This document shows, in pieces, positions 24,861 to 35,519 of a DNA stretch of 64,000 bases. The position numbers and the translations under genes were made by a program. The notes beneath the pieces were generated by a model, which saw nothing but the letters and a program-made list of their open reading frames with translations, did no database searches and had not been told where the DNA came from. This stretch comes from Corticium candelabrum (Eukaryota; Porifera; Homoscleromorpha; Homosclerophorida; Plakinidae). Numbering within the stretch: position 1 is the first letter of the stretch; each line of letters begins with the position of its first letter. Location of the stretch: the NCBI RefSeq assembly GCF_963422355.1, contig NC_085092.1:2608666-2672665 (forward strand), in the 5' to 3' direction.

Positions 24861-26099
24861 ATGAAGCGCGGGGCAAAGAAACAGCGTCGAGAGTCGCCTG
24901 TTTGTCTAGATTGGGAACAAAGCGATCTCGACAGTCCATTTATTCTCACTGACAATGAGACGCTACGCAGAATTGTTGATATTGAGCCAATGTCACCGCA
25001 AGATGAGGTTGTATATTTGCTCGTCTTCCATTTCTAGCAGAGTGCGAAGGCCCATGAACGCCTTCATGATTTGGTCACTGGAAGAAAGGAAGAGACTTGG
25101 GCGCAAAAAACTCCGACTTGCACAACGCTGAGGTGAGCAAAATGCTCGGGAAACTGTGAAAAATGTTGTCTTCAACGTACAAAAGAAACTTTTTGATGAA
25201 GCGGAACAACAGCGTCTTGCTCATATTCAGAAGTATCCAGATTACAAGTTTATGCCTCGACGACGACGCAAAAAGATTAGGAAGAAGCAGTGCTCCACCT
25301 CAGGAACGAGCTCCACCTCACGAATGAGCTCCAGCTCAAGAACAAGCTCTACCTCAGAAACGAGCTCATCTCATTCGATGGATAATGAGATGAGCAGGGA
25401 TCAGCCTACACAAAGTGATCCGGCTCACGAACTGGCTAGTTGCGGCGACGCCCTCGCGACCAACAAATGTCACTCAAACGAGAACTGAACTATTTTGTGA
25501 TGCCCAGCAGCTTCTTAGAGCAGTTTCAACAATGACAGATGGAGATGTTTGGTGGGATGGTGTCGGAGTGGTTGGATCTGGTGACTTTAGACCCGCCCAA
25601 GAATTGTTGTCCTCCTTTCAAATCTCTCTTTACCTTTCAGGATCAACAACCGCCAGTGATGATGTCTAACAACTGCGGTATACTACAATCCGAGCTTAAC
25701 GATGAATCGTACAGCTCGGTTGATCACCCAAGGATTGACCTGGCATCATCTTCTGAGGCAGCTGTGGCTCTTATCACTTCTCTAGCCGACGAAAGCACTT
25801 CATCTCCAACGTTCTTTGTCCGGAGTGCAGCTACTTGCACATTGTCAATGCCATTTCATCAGGAAAATGGGAACTATTCTAACACTACAGTTGGAGTTGC
25901 AGCTTGCTCTGCTGCCACACAGTCTTCTTGTCTTGATGATCTGTTCATATCGAATTTTCTCTCCCCGATGTCTGGCAATGCATCGTCTCAGTTTGGCATG
26001 CTTTCAACAAGGCAGCCTACTGATGGAATATTGGAGCTGCTGTTTGAAACTTCAAGCAGTAATTTTACAGGACAGACCACTATTGAGTCAAAATATTGA
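24861..26099 (+). pseudogene. Sox-type HMG-box pseudogene
   Basis: A Sox-family transcription factor coding sequence without visible introns, broken several times. A basic/acidic N-terminus starts at ATG 24861 (MKRGAKKQRRESPVCLDWE). After a frame change the HMG box begins near 25036 with RVRRPMNAFMIW, the diagnostic Sox start. An extra A in the run at 25105-25110 shifts the frame; the box continues as KNSDLHNAEVSKMLGKL, then a TGA where Trp is expected, then KMLSSTYKRNF. Another shift near 25192 restores DEAEQQRLAHIQKYPDYKF and a basic tail RRRRKKIRKK. A Ser/Thr-rich linker and a C-terminal region of about 190 residues (25539-26099) follow in another frame. Three or more shifts plus a nonsense codon argue against a working gene. 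Confidence 0.85.
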
Positions 26100-27784
26100 T
26101 TTGAGATACTTTCAGCCTGACGTAAATTTTGATTGTTCGCAGCATTTTGTATGAAATCAATTTGTCTAGGGTCTTATACAGGAACGAGAATCTGGTCTCT
26201 TAGATCTTCCGATGTTTGCTCTGATGATCCGATTTTGTGCAGGCCTGCAGGCACGGGAGAAGCAACAGGCACGTGTCATTTTTCTAGGAGAGAAGTTTGG
26301 TGCTTTCTCACCTTAGTACGTGGCAAATCTGAATGGTAGGTTTCGCTGCGTTATCCTCGCGTTGACATACTGCGAGCCAGCTATTTATACTTTCAACGGC
26401 CTCGGCAGAGCTTGTACTCTCGTACCTTTGCGTCGCTGTTGAGTGACATGACTAGAAAGAGTAAGAGGCAGCTGGATTCGCTCGCAACGGCTCCCATTCT
26501 ATTTATTAGAAGTGTTATGATTACCCTGTTCTAAATCCACGTACAGGTTGCTTAATCATGATTGCTTGAAGTACTCTTTGTGTGTGATTCGGCAGGGGTT
26601 TCTTTCTCTTCTTTGTTCCCTAGGACACGTTTGCAGTAGCTCCACGATAAGGAAGATTAACTTCGACGAGTTCAGGAAGGTGTTTTTCTATTAAATACTT
26701 GGCGCAAGATATATTCTGTTTGCTATGACGGAACGATGCTTGCTGTGATAGGTTGGACTGCACTGTATTCGAGTCAGAGCAAGAGTTGGTAGTCACCGAA
26801 ACTCCAAATTCACCATCTAAGTTCTGCTGATTTGACTCGTCTATTTGACGACACTCTCATCTTTGGAGGCAATCCCATGCATGCCAGCAAGATAACAGTA
26901 GATAGACTTACCATCAGAGGCGTTTTCAGAGTCCATGTTCAAGCACGCACGCTACCGTCACGTGACAGTTAAACCCAAACTTGCTATGTCTACTACAATA
27001 CTATTTCAGAAAAAGAGTTGAAATTTAGAATATAATTGGTGCAGTACTAAAACAAGTTGTTAAACTGTATCCCTCAGGCGCTGGTGGAAATACGGTCTTA
27101 CCTGCATGCATCTCTATCTATTACAGCTAGGATCCAGGGCACAAATGGTAGCAGCCTTTCTCAGCAAAAAGTTTGTAATTAATTGATGAGAGTGTTGTAG
27201 AGTGTCTACAAATTTATCTTTATCAAGACAGCTGTTTGTGAGTTGTCATTTTAGATATAATCTACGTTGTCAATCAAATGTGTTGTAAACAAAAGTAGTT
27301 TATTTTCCTAGAAGGACACTGTAGATATGTAGCTACTGGCTAGACTGCTCTAGCTTTGTACTTGAGAAATTGCAGCACTAAAACTTCAACAATTCTAATG
27401 AGTTTGATAGCAACTAAATATGCTGTGTGCTTGGAGCTGCAAATTCTTATGAGGCTTGACAACACTGAGCAGCCCATACACAATCACTGCACCACTGCCT
27501 TTTAGACGAGTAGCTTTACTTCAGTTGTGACTACATGCTGAACGTGACCATGTTCCATAGACTCATGGAAAGCGAATACTTTCGAAGTTTAGCAGTCTAT
27601 GTATGCGGCACATTCAAGAGGGTCGGTAGTTTGATCGAATTCCCCAGCAGTCAGACGGTCGGTCTTTTATTTTGATATTAATAGTATTTGCGAACGCACA
27701 GAATCTTTTGCGTGTGATAGCTGACGAAGTTATCCAAGGTAATTACTTCTAAAATTCAACATTGAAGTAACATCATATATGTAT
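26100..27784. other. No recognised feature
   Basis: I see no gene, repeat or element that I can support here. Open frames are short and show no motif. It is not obviously part of the P-U repeat array. Confidence 0.5.
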
Positions 27785-27785
27785 A

Positions 27786-27820
<35 letters not shown>

Positions 27821-28440
27821 GAGTGATGGACTGAGTTGTCGATTTCGACAACTCTCAATTGTGGCTTTGAACACGAGGAAGCAGCCTGATACAGGATCCG
27901 CATATGCGACCACAGATGGTACAGATGCATTGGGTGCTTTGATGACTGGCTGCTTTTCTGGCTTGTCGTTTGAACATTAGGGTTTCACAGTGATGTTGTC
28001 AAATTGGTCCATGGCAGTTCTGCACGTCGATCGCTATAATGGCCTGTCAACACCGGTAGATATTTCCCAAAGCTGAGAATTAATGTTGCAAGACGTTAGG
28101 TTTGCCTTTAGACTGTCCTTGACCCGTTTTTTGGGACCTCTTTTCGAACGTACACCTTCTTTTATTTCTCCATAGAACACGGTTTTTGGTATCCTCTCAT
28201 CTTGCATACGAACTAAGCGACCGAACAAACGAAATTGTGCAGATAGCAAAAATGTTTTGATACCATTCACATTACAGACTCTAAGAATTTCCGTACTAGG
28301 AGCAAAGTCTTGCCATTTAATTGCAGCTATCTTGCGTAGACTCATCGTATAGAAACGATTCAAGCTCTTGATATGCTTTGTATACATAGATATACGTACA
28401 GTTTTATGATGAATTCCATAACTGTTCGTCTCTTGCAAGA
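27785..28440 (-). pseudogene. LINE 3'-end fragment with (AATC)n tail
   Basis: The minus-strand frame at 28034-28438 matches the C-terminal part of a non-LTR retrotransposon ORF2: LNRFYTMSLRKIAAIKWQD, then LSAQFRLFGRLVRMQDERIP and a KRGPKKRVKDSLKANL stretch. A Cys-rich stretch, CTICGRICGSCIRL, appears in another frame near 27900 and corresponds to the usual terminal zinc motif. The fragment ends in a tandem tetranucleotide (AATC on the minus strand, 27787-27820), which is how such LINEs often end. The rest of the element is absent, so it is a 5'-truncated dead copy. I do not assign a clade. Confidence 0.85.
27787..27820. repeat. (ATTG)n microsatellite
   Basis: About eight perfect ATTG units, the terminal repeat of the minus-strand LINE fragment above. 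Confidence 0.95.
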
Positions 28441-28559
28441 TTTATGAGCTCAGAGTGTTTTATGATGGTCCTTTTTAAAGGAACATACTGACAAAAGGGT
28501 GCAGTTTAGTTAAAGAATTTCACAAATTATCATGTGCTATAGTAAAGTGCTGTCGAATC

Positions 28560-31500
28560 CACTTTGGCAAACATATTCATGGAGTAGGAGTTGATTGAGG
28601 ATCATTGGTTACAATTAATGTCATAATTAACTCATCGCATTTAGATAGTTTGTAACAACTGCATTGTAAGTGATCGCTTGATGATTATCATGTTTACTGA
28701 ATGAAACGGCACTTTCTCGGTATACATGTAGATTTGAATGATTTTGTACATTATTGGGAAAACTGTAGAGGACTTCATTTATCTGACCTCAGATTTATGA
28801 CAGTCTTTTTTTTATCATTAATTAATACAGTGAGTGTGAAAATATCAGGTATATACTCGTTAATTAACAGTTGTAACTGCTGCCAGACATATGGAAACAC
28901 CCAAATCGATTCATTTTAGATGATGATATGATATCACAACCCACTTGACCAAGACAGTAGGGTAAAGTCCCCTAATGTTGGAAGCCCCTCTAATGTTGGA
29001 CCATCAATGGTATCGACCCAAACAAGCACACACGAAAGCGATCAAACAAACTAAGCTAAGTTGCACCAGCAAGCGCTATGTCTCACCGTCTCAGATTGTT
29101 TGCTCTTCAGCTAGATCCAAGCGAGTAGAAGTAGAGCACAAACTCGTATGTTTTGACTCGTACACATCATCTACTTCGTGTTGCCGAATGCAATATGTCG
29201 CATGCAGCATAAACTACTCAACATGAACAGTAAAGACTGTATGACGACTGGGTAGCTTACTTGTTGTACTGCTAGAAGTAGTAGTACAATTGTGTCATTC
29301 TTGTTTTATAACTAGAGAAATAAATCACAACGCACGTAACCTATGAGACGTGGGCGGACTGGGAATGACTTGAACACTAGATTGCTTACTGTCTCGCACG
29401 TTTGAAACGAGCCGTTGCAAGTGCAATGACTTACGTCCACACAAGAGAGAATTGAAGAAGTCAAAGCAGCTCTAGACACTAGCTGCAAAGCTGCTGCGAA
29501 ATGATCGATGGGGATTGACAAAAAGCACTGTTCACAATCTCCGAACAGAACGCTGTAGGGCATCTCAGCTAGGAAACGTACAGTTAAAAGATGCAAGAAA
29601 AAGAAAGCATCAGAAAGGCACGAAAGGCACAGACAAAAGAATGGGCACGTACGATGTACGTGCTGAGAGCAGCAATGACGACTTCCTGTGTGGTCGATTA
29701 AGCGATCCTTCTACCAAGACACAAAATACACACCACAACGGAGGTTGGATTGACTGCGACAAACCGCTTTGCGATCGATTGTATCTTTGTTGGTGTCTAA
29801 CCTCGACGAAATGCTCGATTGGAGCAAATGTTGGACTTGACCAAACTGTCAATACTGGGGAAAGACGTTAGATATTGCTTGGAACAGTGTAATCATAATG
29901 AGACACCGCACGAGGCCGAAAAAGGGCAGCTGTCCAACATTAGAGGACTACGCTAGATATCAATAGGTGAGACCCACCTTAATATTAACGGTAGAACAGC
30001 AGCTTCTGGCTTGCAAACGTTGTTGGTAAAGGTAAACCACTTATAAAGAGAAGCTGAATTTACGCTTTCATTTATGAGCCACGTACAGATTTTGTAAAAG
30101 ATGTCCAACATTATGGTACTTTAGCCTACTTGTAATACACGCTAACTCTGACATGATATCACATTACAACTTCTTGTTAACAAGACACCTAGTTTCCTTC
30201 TACAGCAACAAATTCGTGTGATGTGTATTTGCTTGGTTGATGTAAGTCCACCATTTGGTCGTATATTAGCTTCATTTTGCAATCGGGTACGTACCAATTA
30301 TATGATGGAATGTGTCTGTAGTTGCAGCTAGAAGATTCTAATATCACTGCTGATTTACCACGTTTCAAATGGACTGTTGTGTTGTTCATGTTCACACAAG
30401 TTGAAGAGATGATAACTCATCACATCGTAACACATTCAAATGCCATTATTTTAAAACAGTGTTGTACATAACATCTGAGCTAGTGAAAGAACAATGTGAT
30501 TGCATTGATCCACACCTCTGTAATCTATTATACAGTTTACTCAGATTGATTTTGTGCCGTCTTCTGAAACTGTGTAAAGCTTACACATACCTAGTTATAT
30601 GTAGCTTTCAAAACTATGACTATAACAATAATAATTAAACAGTTCAAGTCAGACAATGCTAAACAACGTCTTGATGGTGTTACATTTGTAAGTATATTGG
30701 GAGATTAGTTATACGTTACAATGCTTTTGCTTTGCTGACAGACCACAGTAAGTAACAACAATAATAAACACGTGGAACAACAACAATAACAAATGATAAT
30801 GTCAAGAATTGGCCATAGCATTCATATAATCTAGAAACATCTTTTTTGACAAGTAATGTGAACTTACTTTGTCGATCTCTAACGATGTCATTTGGCAACT
30901 TCGTTGATTAGAATTAGGCTCGAATTTGGTAAAAAAGCGATGAACATCCTGTGAGAACAAACTAACTCTCAAATTATTAATTAAAAATTATCCAATTTTT
31001 GTTAACCGTGAAATGTCGTCATTGGCATTTATCTAGCCAGTCTAAAAGTTGACAGCACCTGCCGTAATTAAAATACTGAAGGCATATCGACTAAGGAGAG
31101 AATGTCAACTATTGTACCTGATACTTGTACGAGTATTGGCAATATCAATCAGCCAGACTGCTGTGCTGTTAGTCAACCTGTCTTCACAGACCTTGCTGTG
31201 ATGAGGTAGCCTGAGTCTGGATAGCACTCTCGACTACACTGTGGTTGCATACAATGTTGCATGAACCATTGAACAATGTCATGAGCTATGAAAATGGAAA
31301 TGGCTTTAGCAGTTGATGACTTCAAGCTATACATTAGACCAGTTTGTGCAAAAGTTGTGGATGAATATGTCTAAAATACTAAATGGCCGTGGTTGTGTTG
31401 CTAGCTTGATCTCCAATAACAGTTTCAACTAAGCGTTGCATTTTCAGGCTAAAAGCTGCAAAGCAACTCGTAGGTATTGCAAAGTCAAAGAGACAGTAAT

Positions 31501-31830
31501 AGCACCTAGACCACAGCATTGAATGTTATCAGAACACATACTAACTAGTTGTTCTATAAAGTGTTACCATCATGGTGTCATAATCTGTTTATTAGTAAGA
31601 CGACTTTGCAACATGCTCAACTCGTAAGCGGAAGATTCTTTGTACAAGCAGATTGTATATAGAAACCATTTGAAGAAGAATGCATATCTAGTATACCTTG
31701 CAGAGTGCTTTGGTCTCTTCAAACGTTTTGCTTCCTTGCGCCTCTTTTTGTCGACTTCTACAGCAAAGAGGATGTTGCATTACGTAATAACTAGCCGAAA
31801 AACATCACAACTAATATGACAACGTATGTA
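28560..31830. repeat. Modules Q-R, third diverged copy
   Basis: Q-like blocks run to about 28957 (CCACTTGACCAAGAC matches 15376). R-like blocks run about 30700-31830 (GATGAACATCCTG near 30940, the ATCAGCCAGACTG block near 31145, and a late block near 31680). The segment between is the inverted-repeat element at 28960-30126. About 30130-30700 holds nothing I recognise. No gene is supported. Confidence 0.65.
28960..30126. mobile_element. TA-flanked inverted-repeat element, about 1.17 kb
   Basis: The left end reads GGGTAAAGTCCCCTAATGTT (28960) and the right end read inward from 30126 reads GGCTAAAGTACCATAATGTT; both continue GGA. TA flanks both ends (28958-28959 and 30127-30128). The motif CTCTAATGTTGGA recurs just inside the left end (28988) and inverted at 29933-29948. 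A fragment near 29510-29550 reads LTKSTVHNLRTE, which faintly resembles the helix-turn-helix of pogo-type transposases. Otherwise no transposase survives. It is non-autonomous or decayed; the superfamily is an inference from the TA target. Confidence 0.65.
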
Positions 31831-32113
31831 CAAAGTAGTAAGGATGGTCTACAGTTTTGCATCGATTATATTGTACACGCTTTTCTTGTACCCCTGGCAC
31901 TCATTCCTAAAACGTGAGCAGAAAGTGTACGTCAACATTGCAAGAATTCTAGTAGCATCACCGCCTAGTTGCTGATGTCATCCCAGAATCCGGGCAAAAT
32001 ATCTCATTGTTGCTGTTAGCCTGGTACACTCGAGTCAGTCTTCTTCCTAGCCCGTATCGTTTTAGCTAACTTGTCGCTATGAAGCTGACGAGATATCCGG
32101 GGTACTGAAAAAC

Positions 32114-32377
32114 TCACCTTTGTGCTTGATAACATTGGGGTAAAATGAGAGGCAATGTCGCCAGCATCTGTAGGCCTTGCTTATATGTTGTTCTGTAGCT
32201 CTGTCTGAGAGAAACATCGTCATTCATTCCTTCGATCTGAGCCTTGAGCACTGCCGTACTGTTCACCCCGCCTTTGATGACTAAAACGTCCACAAATTCT
32301 TGATAAGAGCTAGTTAATAGAAGCTTGATGGATAGTCTTCGGAAATTTTGACCAGAGGCATCAGCAGCAGCTGCCAA
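32114..32377 (-). other. Candidate coding exon with a splice donor, unknown product
   Basis: On the minus strand an 87-codon open stretch (LAAAADASGQNFRRLSIKLL… to …PLILPQCYQAQ) ends at AAAG|GTGAGT, a strong 5' splice-site match at about 32109-32117. A TATATAAA lies just upstream of its start, near 32380-32388. There is no in-frame ATG at the very start, so it may be an internal exon or simply chance. I do not recognise the protein and could not find a following exon. Confidence 0.3.
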
Positions 32378-33954
32378 CTTTATATATCCGGCCTAGCACG
32401 CGCTAGATAGGCGTGGTGATACAGAAATTGCGCGCGCTGACCAGGTTCATTTCAACAATGGAAAACACTAAAAACTTGCCATGTAATGTTAGCCGTTCTT
32501 CATAACTCTAAAAAGGTTAACAACGGAAACTTCTGAATGTCGAAAACTTGATGACCTCGAATGTTTGCGTACACCCATATACCGGAAGTGTACGTCAATG
32601 GGCGACTGGGGAGTCTATTTTGAAAGTTGTACTGTGCAGCCGATGCTTTTCGACGCTCTCACCTCCCTAAGCGCACGAGTCTTTTTGTATCTTCACCTTC
32701 ATGTTAGCCATTTTGTGCACTGCTTACGTAAATAATTATATTAATTAATAATAGGCACGAGTTGCGAGTCCATTGATGTTCCTCTTCCTAAAAAATATTG
32801 ACCTCATCCTCGGTGACTTTTATCTAGCACCGTACAGTAGTAGAATGCATGTTTTCATTTTCTAAAACCGTTTTGAAACCATTAATTAATTAGATGGTAC
32901 TGTAGGCAGTAAATTAATTAATTACGTCTTGATACGACAGTAGCTCGCCAACGACATTTCTTTCATGTACTTTTGTCGATTTTTGTGTTTCGTTAATTAA
33001 GAAATTAACAATATCTTATCTTCTAGAACATTTGACGGCGCTATACAGCAAAAAGAAGAAATAAATCATCTAATCCAATTCCTATCTGGGATAGAAAAGC
33101 GATCAAGCGCATTCGCGCACTCTGCAATAGGTACGTTTGTGGACTGTCTCTCGATTTCTTTCATCCGCTAGCTAGAAACTTTTGAAAACAGCGAAAAAAC
33201 ATTCTGCTGCACATGCGTTTTAGCTATTCTCGTACAAGCTGAACCATCTCGCGCTGTCGCGTCCGCACTTTCTTTCAGGTGTAGCAATTTCCTGTCTCCG
33301 TCTAGGTAATGAATAAAGATAGTTTGCGTTTGCGCACCGCGCCTTTCTCGCACTTGCTATTTTGCCAATTTGGTCTCCAGAAACGCAGGGCACAAAGTGG
33401 TCTGTTGATATGGTCGTTTGCAAGCGCCGTGTTTCCCCTTTTTCAGTATTTTAAATTTATTTCTTTCGCGTATGTAGAAAAGAAGATTTATATACGCATA
33501 CTCGGGTAGCGTGACAACTCAAGATCATCTAATTCAATGTTAATCGGGTACGCGAGGCTTCGTCATCTGTAGAGACCCAAGCGATCTCAGATTCTGTACA
33601 AAAACACGAACACAGAACTCTCGAACTGAAACAGGGTGTATCGCGGCGCGACAACGCATAGAGTTTAGTCTTTTTTGCAAGCAAGTTGACTGAACCGCTG
33701 CAACTCTAGTGGACCGAATTCACGAATTGCGGGCGTCTGAGGAAGGTGCGGTTAGTTTATAGCATGATAGATGTAACAGGGAGATGGAATGTTGTTGCTA
33801 CACCGATTCCATATGTGTCTTAATTAATTTATTGTCTCACGGGAAGCTGACACGACAGCGTGAAAGAGTCTGATACGAGGCTAATGCATCTGGTTACTTC
33901 GCGCTCATGCGAAAAGTAGTTGGTTTGTTCGTTTTCAAATGTTTCTGTCTGTCG

Positions 33955-33956
<2 letters not shown>

Positions 33957-34010
<54 letters not shown>
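33957..34010. repeat. (AT)n microsatellite
   Basis: About 50 bp of alternating AT ending in GTATGTATCC. Confidence 0.95.
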
Positions 34011-34016
<6 letters not shown>

Positions 34017-34719
34017 CCCCTAAATTGTGAGATTTCCAAATGTCGACGTCACTGCAATTTGGATGAATCAGCAGCATGTTGAAAAATGTGGGAAAGACTT
34101 GAGAGAACTAGAACTGCATGTGGCGCGAGGTCTGCAAAAGGTAGAATTTTTGTCGGCCACGCCTATCGTGCTTGCCTTCTGCTCCTGCTGACACTTTGAA
34201 CGTTTGTAAGAATACAATACAATGGTAGTGCGTGAGAGTATGTGCTCCAGAGAGTTCTCGCTTATAACTAGGAAGTGTATCCTATTTGATGTCTCTATGT
34301 GTTCAGCTGTGATAGACCGTTAGTATACATTGATGTCTAGGACTGTATTGTCTACTTTTATAGTGTATACATCTTTCTTTCTTTCCAATAAACAAAACGC
34401 AAACTAGTAAACGAAACAAGACAAACAAAGTACATTGAACGTGCCGCTGTTGAAATGTATAGTCGTTTAGACAGGTAGGTTGTCGAGCTTTTTGGCCTGA
34501 CCGTGTCAATTACAATTTGCTTCTTGAGTTGTATTCTATCTCGTTGGTAGATTGCTTCTGATAGATCATGGTAGATAGATGGGTGCGACAGTACCTTTTT
34601 CAAGTGTCACTGCAGATGCTATCCAAATGGTTGAACATAGACTTTGCTTGCTAGACAATTCTTTAGAATGTCTAAAATCTCTACCGTTGAGCTAGATTTC
34701 CTTCTACTTTTAGGGGCCA

Positions 34720-35455
34720 GGAAGTGCTATGACGCGTAGGGAGCGTAGTGACGTCTCTGGTAGGACACGACTCTTCTCAATTGTCGCACGTTGCTTTAGC
34801 GGTTTAACAGTCGCAGTGAAGGTACAAGCCTGTCACCATGTATCGGATCTGATTCTGCATTTCTTGCGTGACCAATTGTTAGTTATTATCTAACATTTTA
34901 TTTTGTAGTTCTTAGTTTACAATCCGGGAATTCGTCTTTTTGTTTATCTGATCTCTAGGCGGATATAAAGAGACAGTGAACGACTTTCTGATTTTCCAGA
35001 AAATTTACAATTGTTTGCGACAGCGAGAGCAAACTCGAGGGCGTCTGGGACGTCCAAGGCAACTCACGCGCACTGCACTCATCCTGTCGCTTCTAGTGAG
35101 CAACGACGATTAGTCTACGACTCTTCTAAACTAGACTATGAGAAAAATTTAGCAGTTCTGATCGATCCGTGCATTCGTATGGATTGCAGCTATACATATC
35201 ACTGTATGTAGTGCCGTGTCGAGTTTTTCTAGGGACATTGTTATTCTTCCTATTCCAAATGAATGTTCTCTGAATGTGTTGTTGGTACAAGAAAGGTACT
35301 CTAAAGGTTACTGGTTACAATATTGGTTTGGTGTTTTATTCGTACATGCGCAGAACATACAGAACAGAGTATCGGTGACCTTGCTGAGCTTGGAAATGGG
35401 GTCAACTGCAGGTTTGGCGGAAGCTAATAGAAAGTGCTACGGCCTAGCGTGCGCT
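34720..35455. repeat. Module T, second copy
   Basis: It matches 4586-5200 and 63102-63650 at moderate identity (CACCATGTATCGGA near 34836, GAGCAACGACGATTAGTCT near 35097, TCGGTGACCTTG near 35370). Its left flank (GACGTCTCTGG near 34752) also matches the sequence left of 58772, which the first T copy lacks. No gene is supported. Confidence 0.75.
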
Positions 35456-35519
35456 AAAAGGCGTGGTCAGAAGATAGCTCACGTTATGCCATTCTCTGTG
35501 AGTTAGATTCACTCATTCA

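Larger units (their letters stand above)
31831..34719. other. Mostly unrecognised sequence
   Basis: Apart from the candidate exon at 32114-32377 and the (AT)n tract I see nothing I can support. The 32394-32418 segment (GGCCTAGC…GCGCTA…GGCGTGGT) resembles the left edge of the hAT element near 35441-35467, so another transposon edge may be present. Confidence 0.45.

Noticed and set aside
25120..25160. TGA read as Trp (alternative genetic code) in the Sox-like sequence
   Set aside because: Other genes in the window use TGG for Trp, and the same region also has frameshifts, so ordinary decay is simpler.
27787..27820. CRISPR-like short repeats
   Set aside because: It is a simple tetranucleotide microsatellite at a LINE end with no spacers; the sequence is eukaryotic in every other respect.
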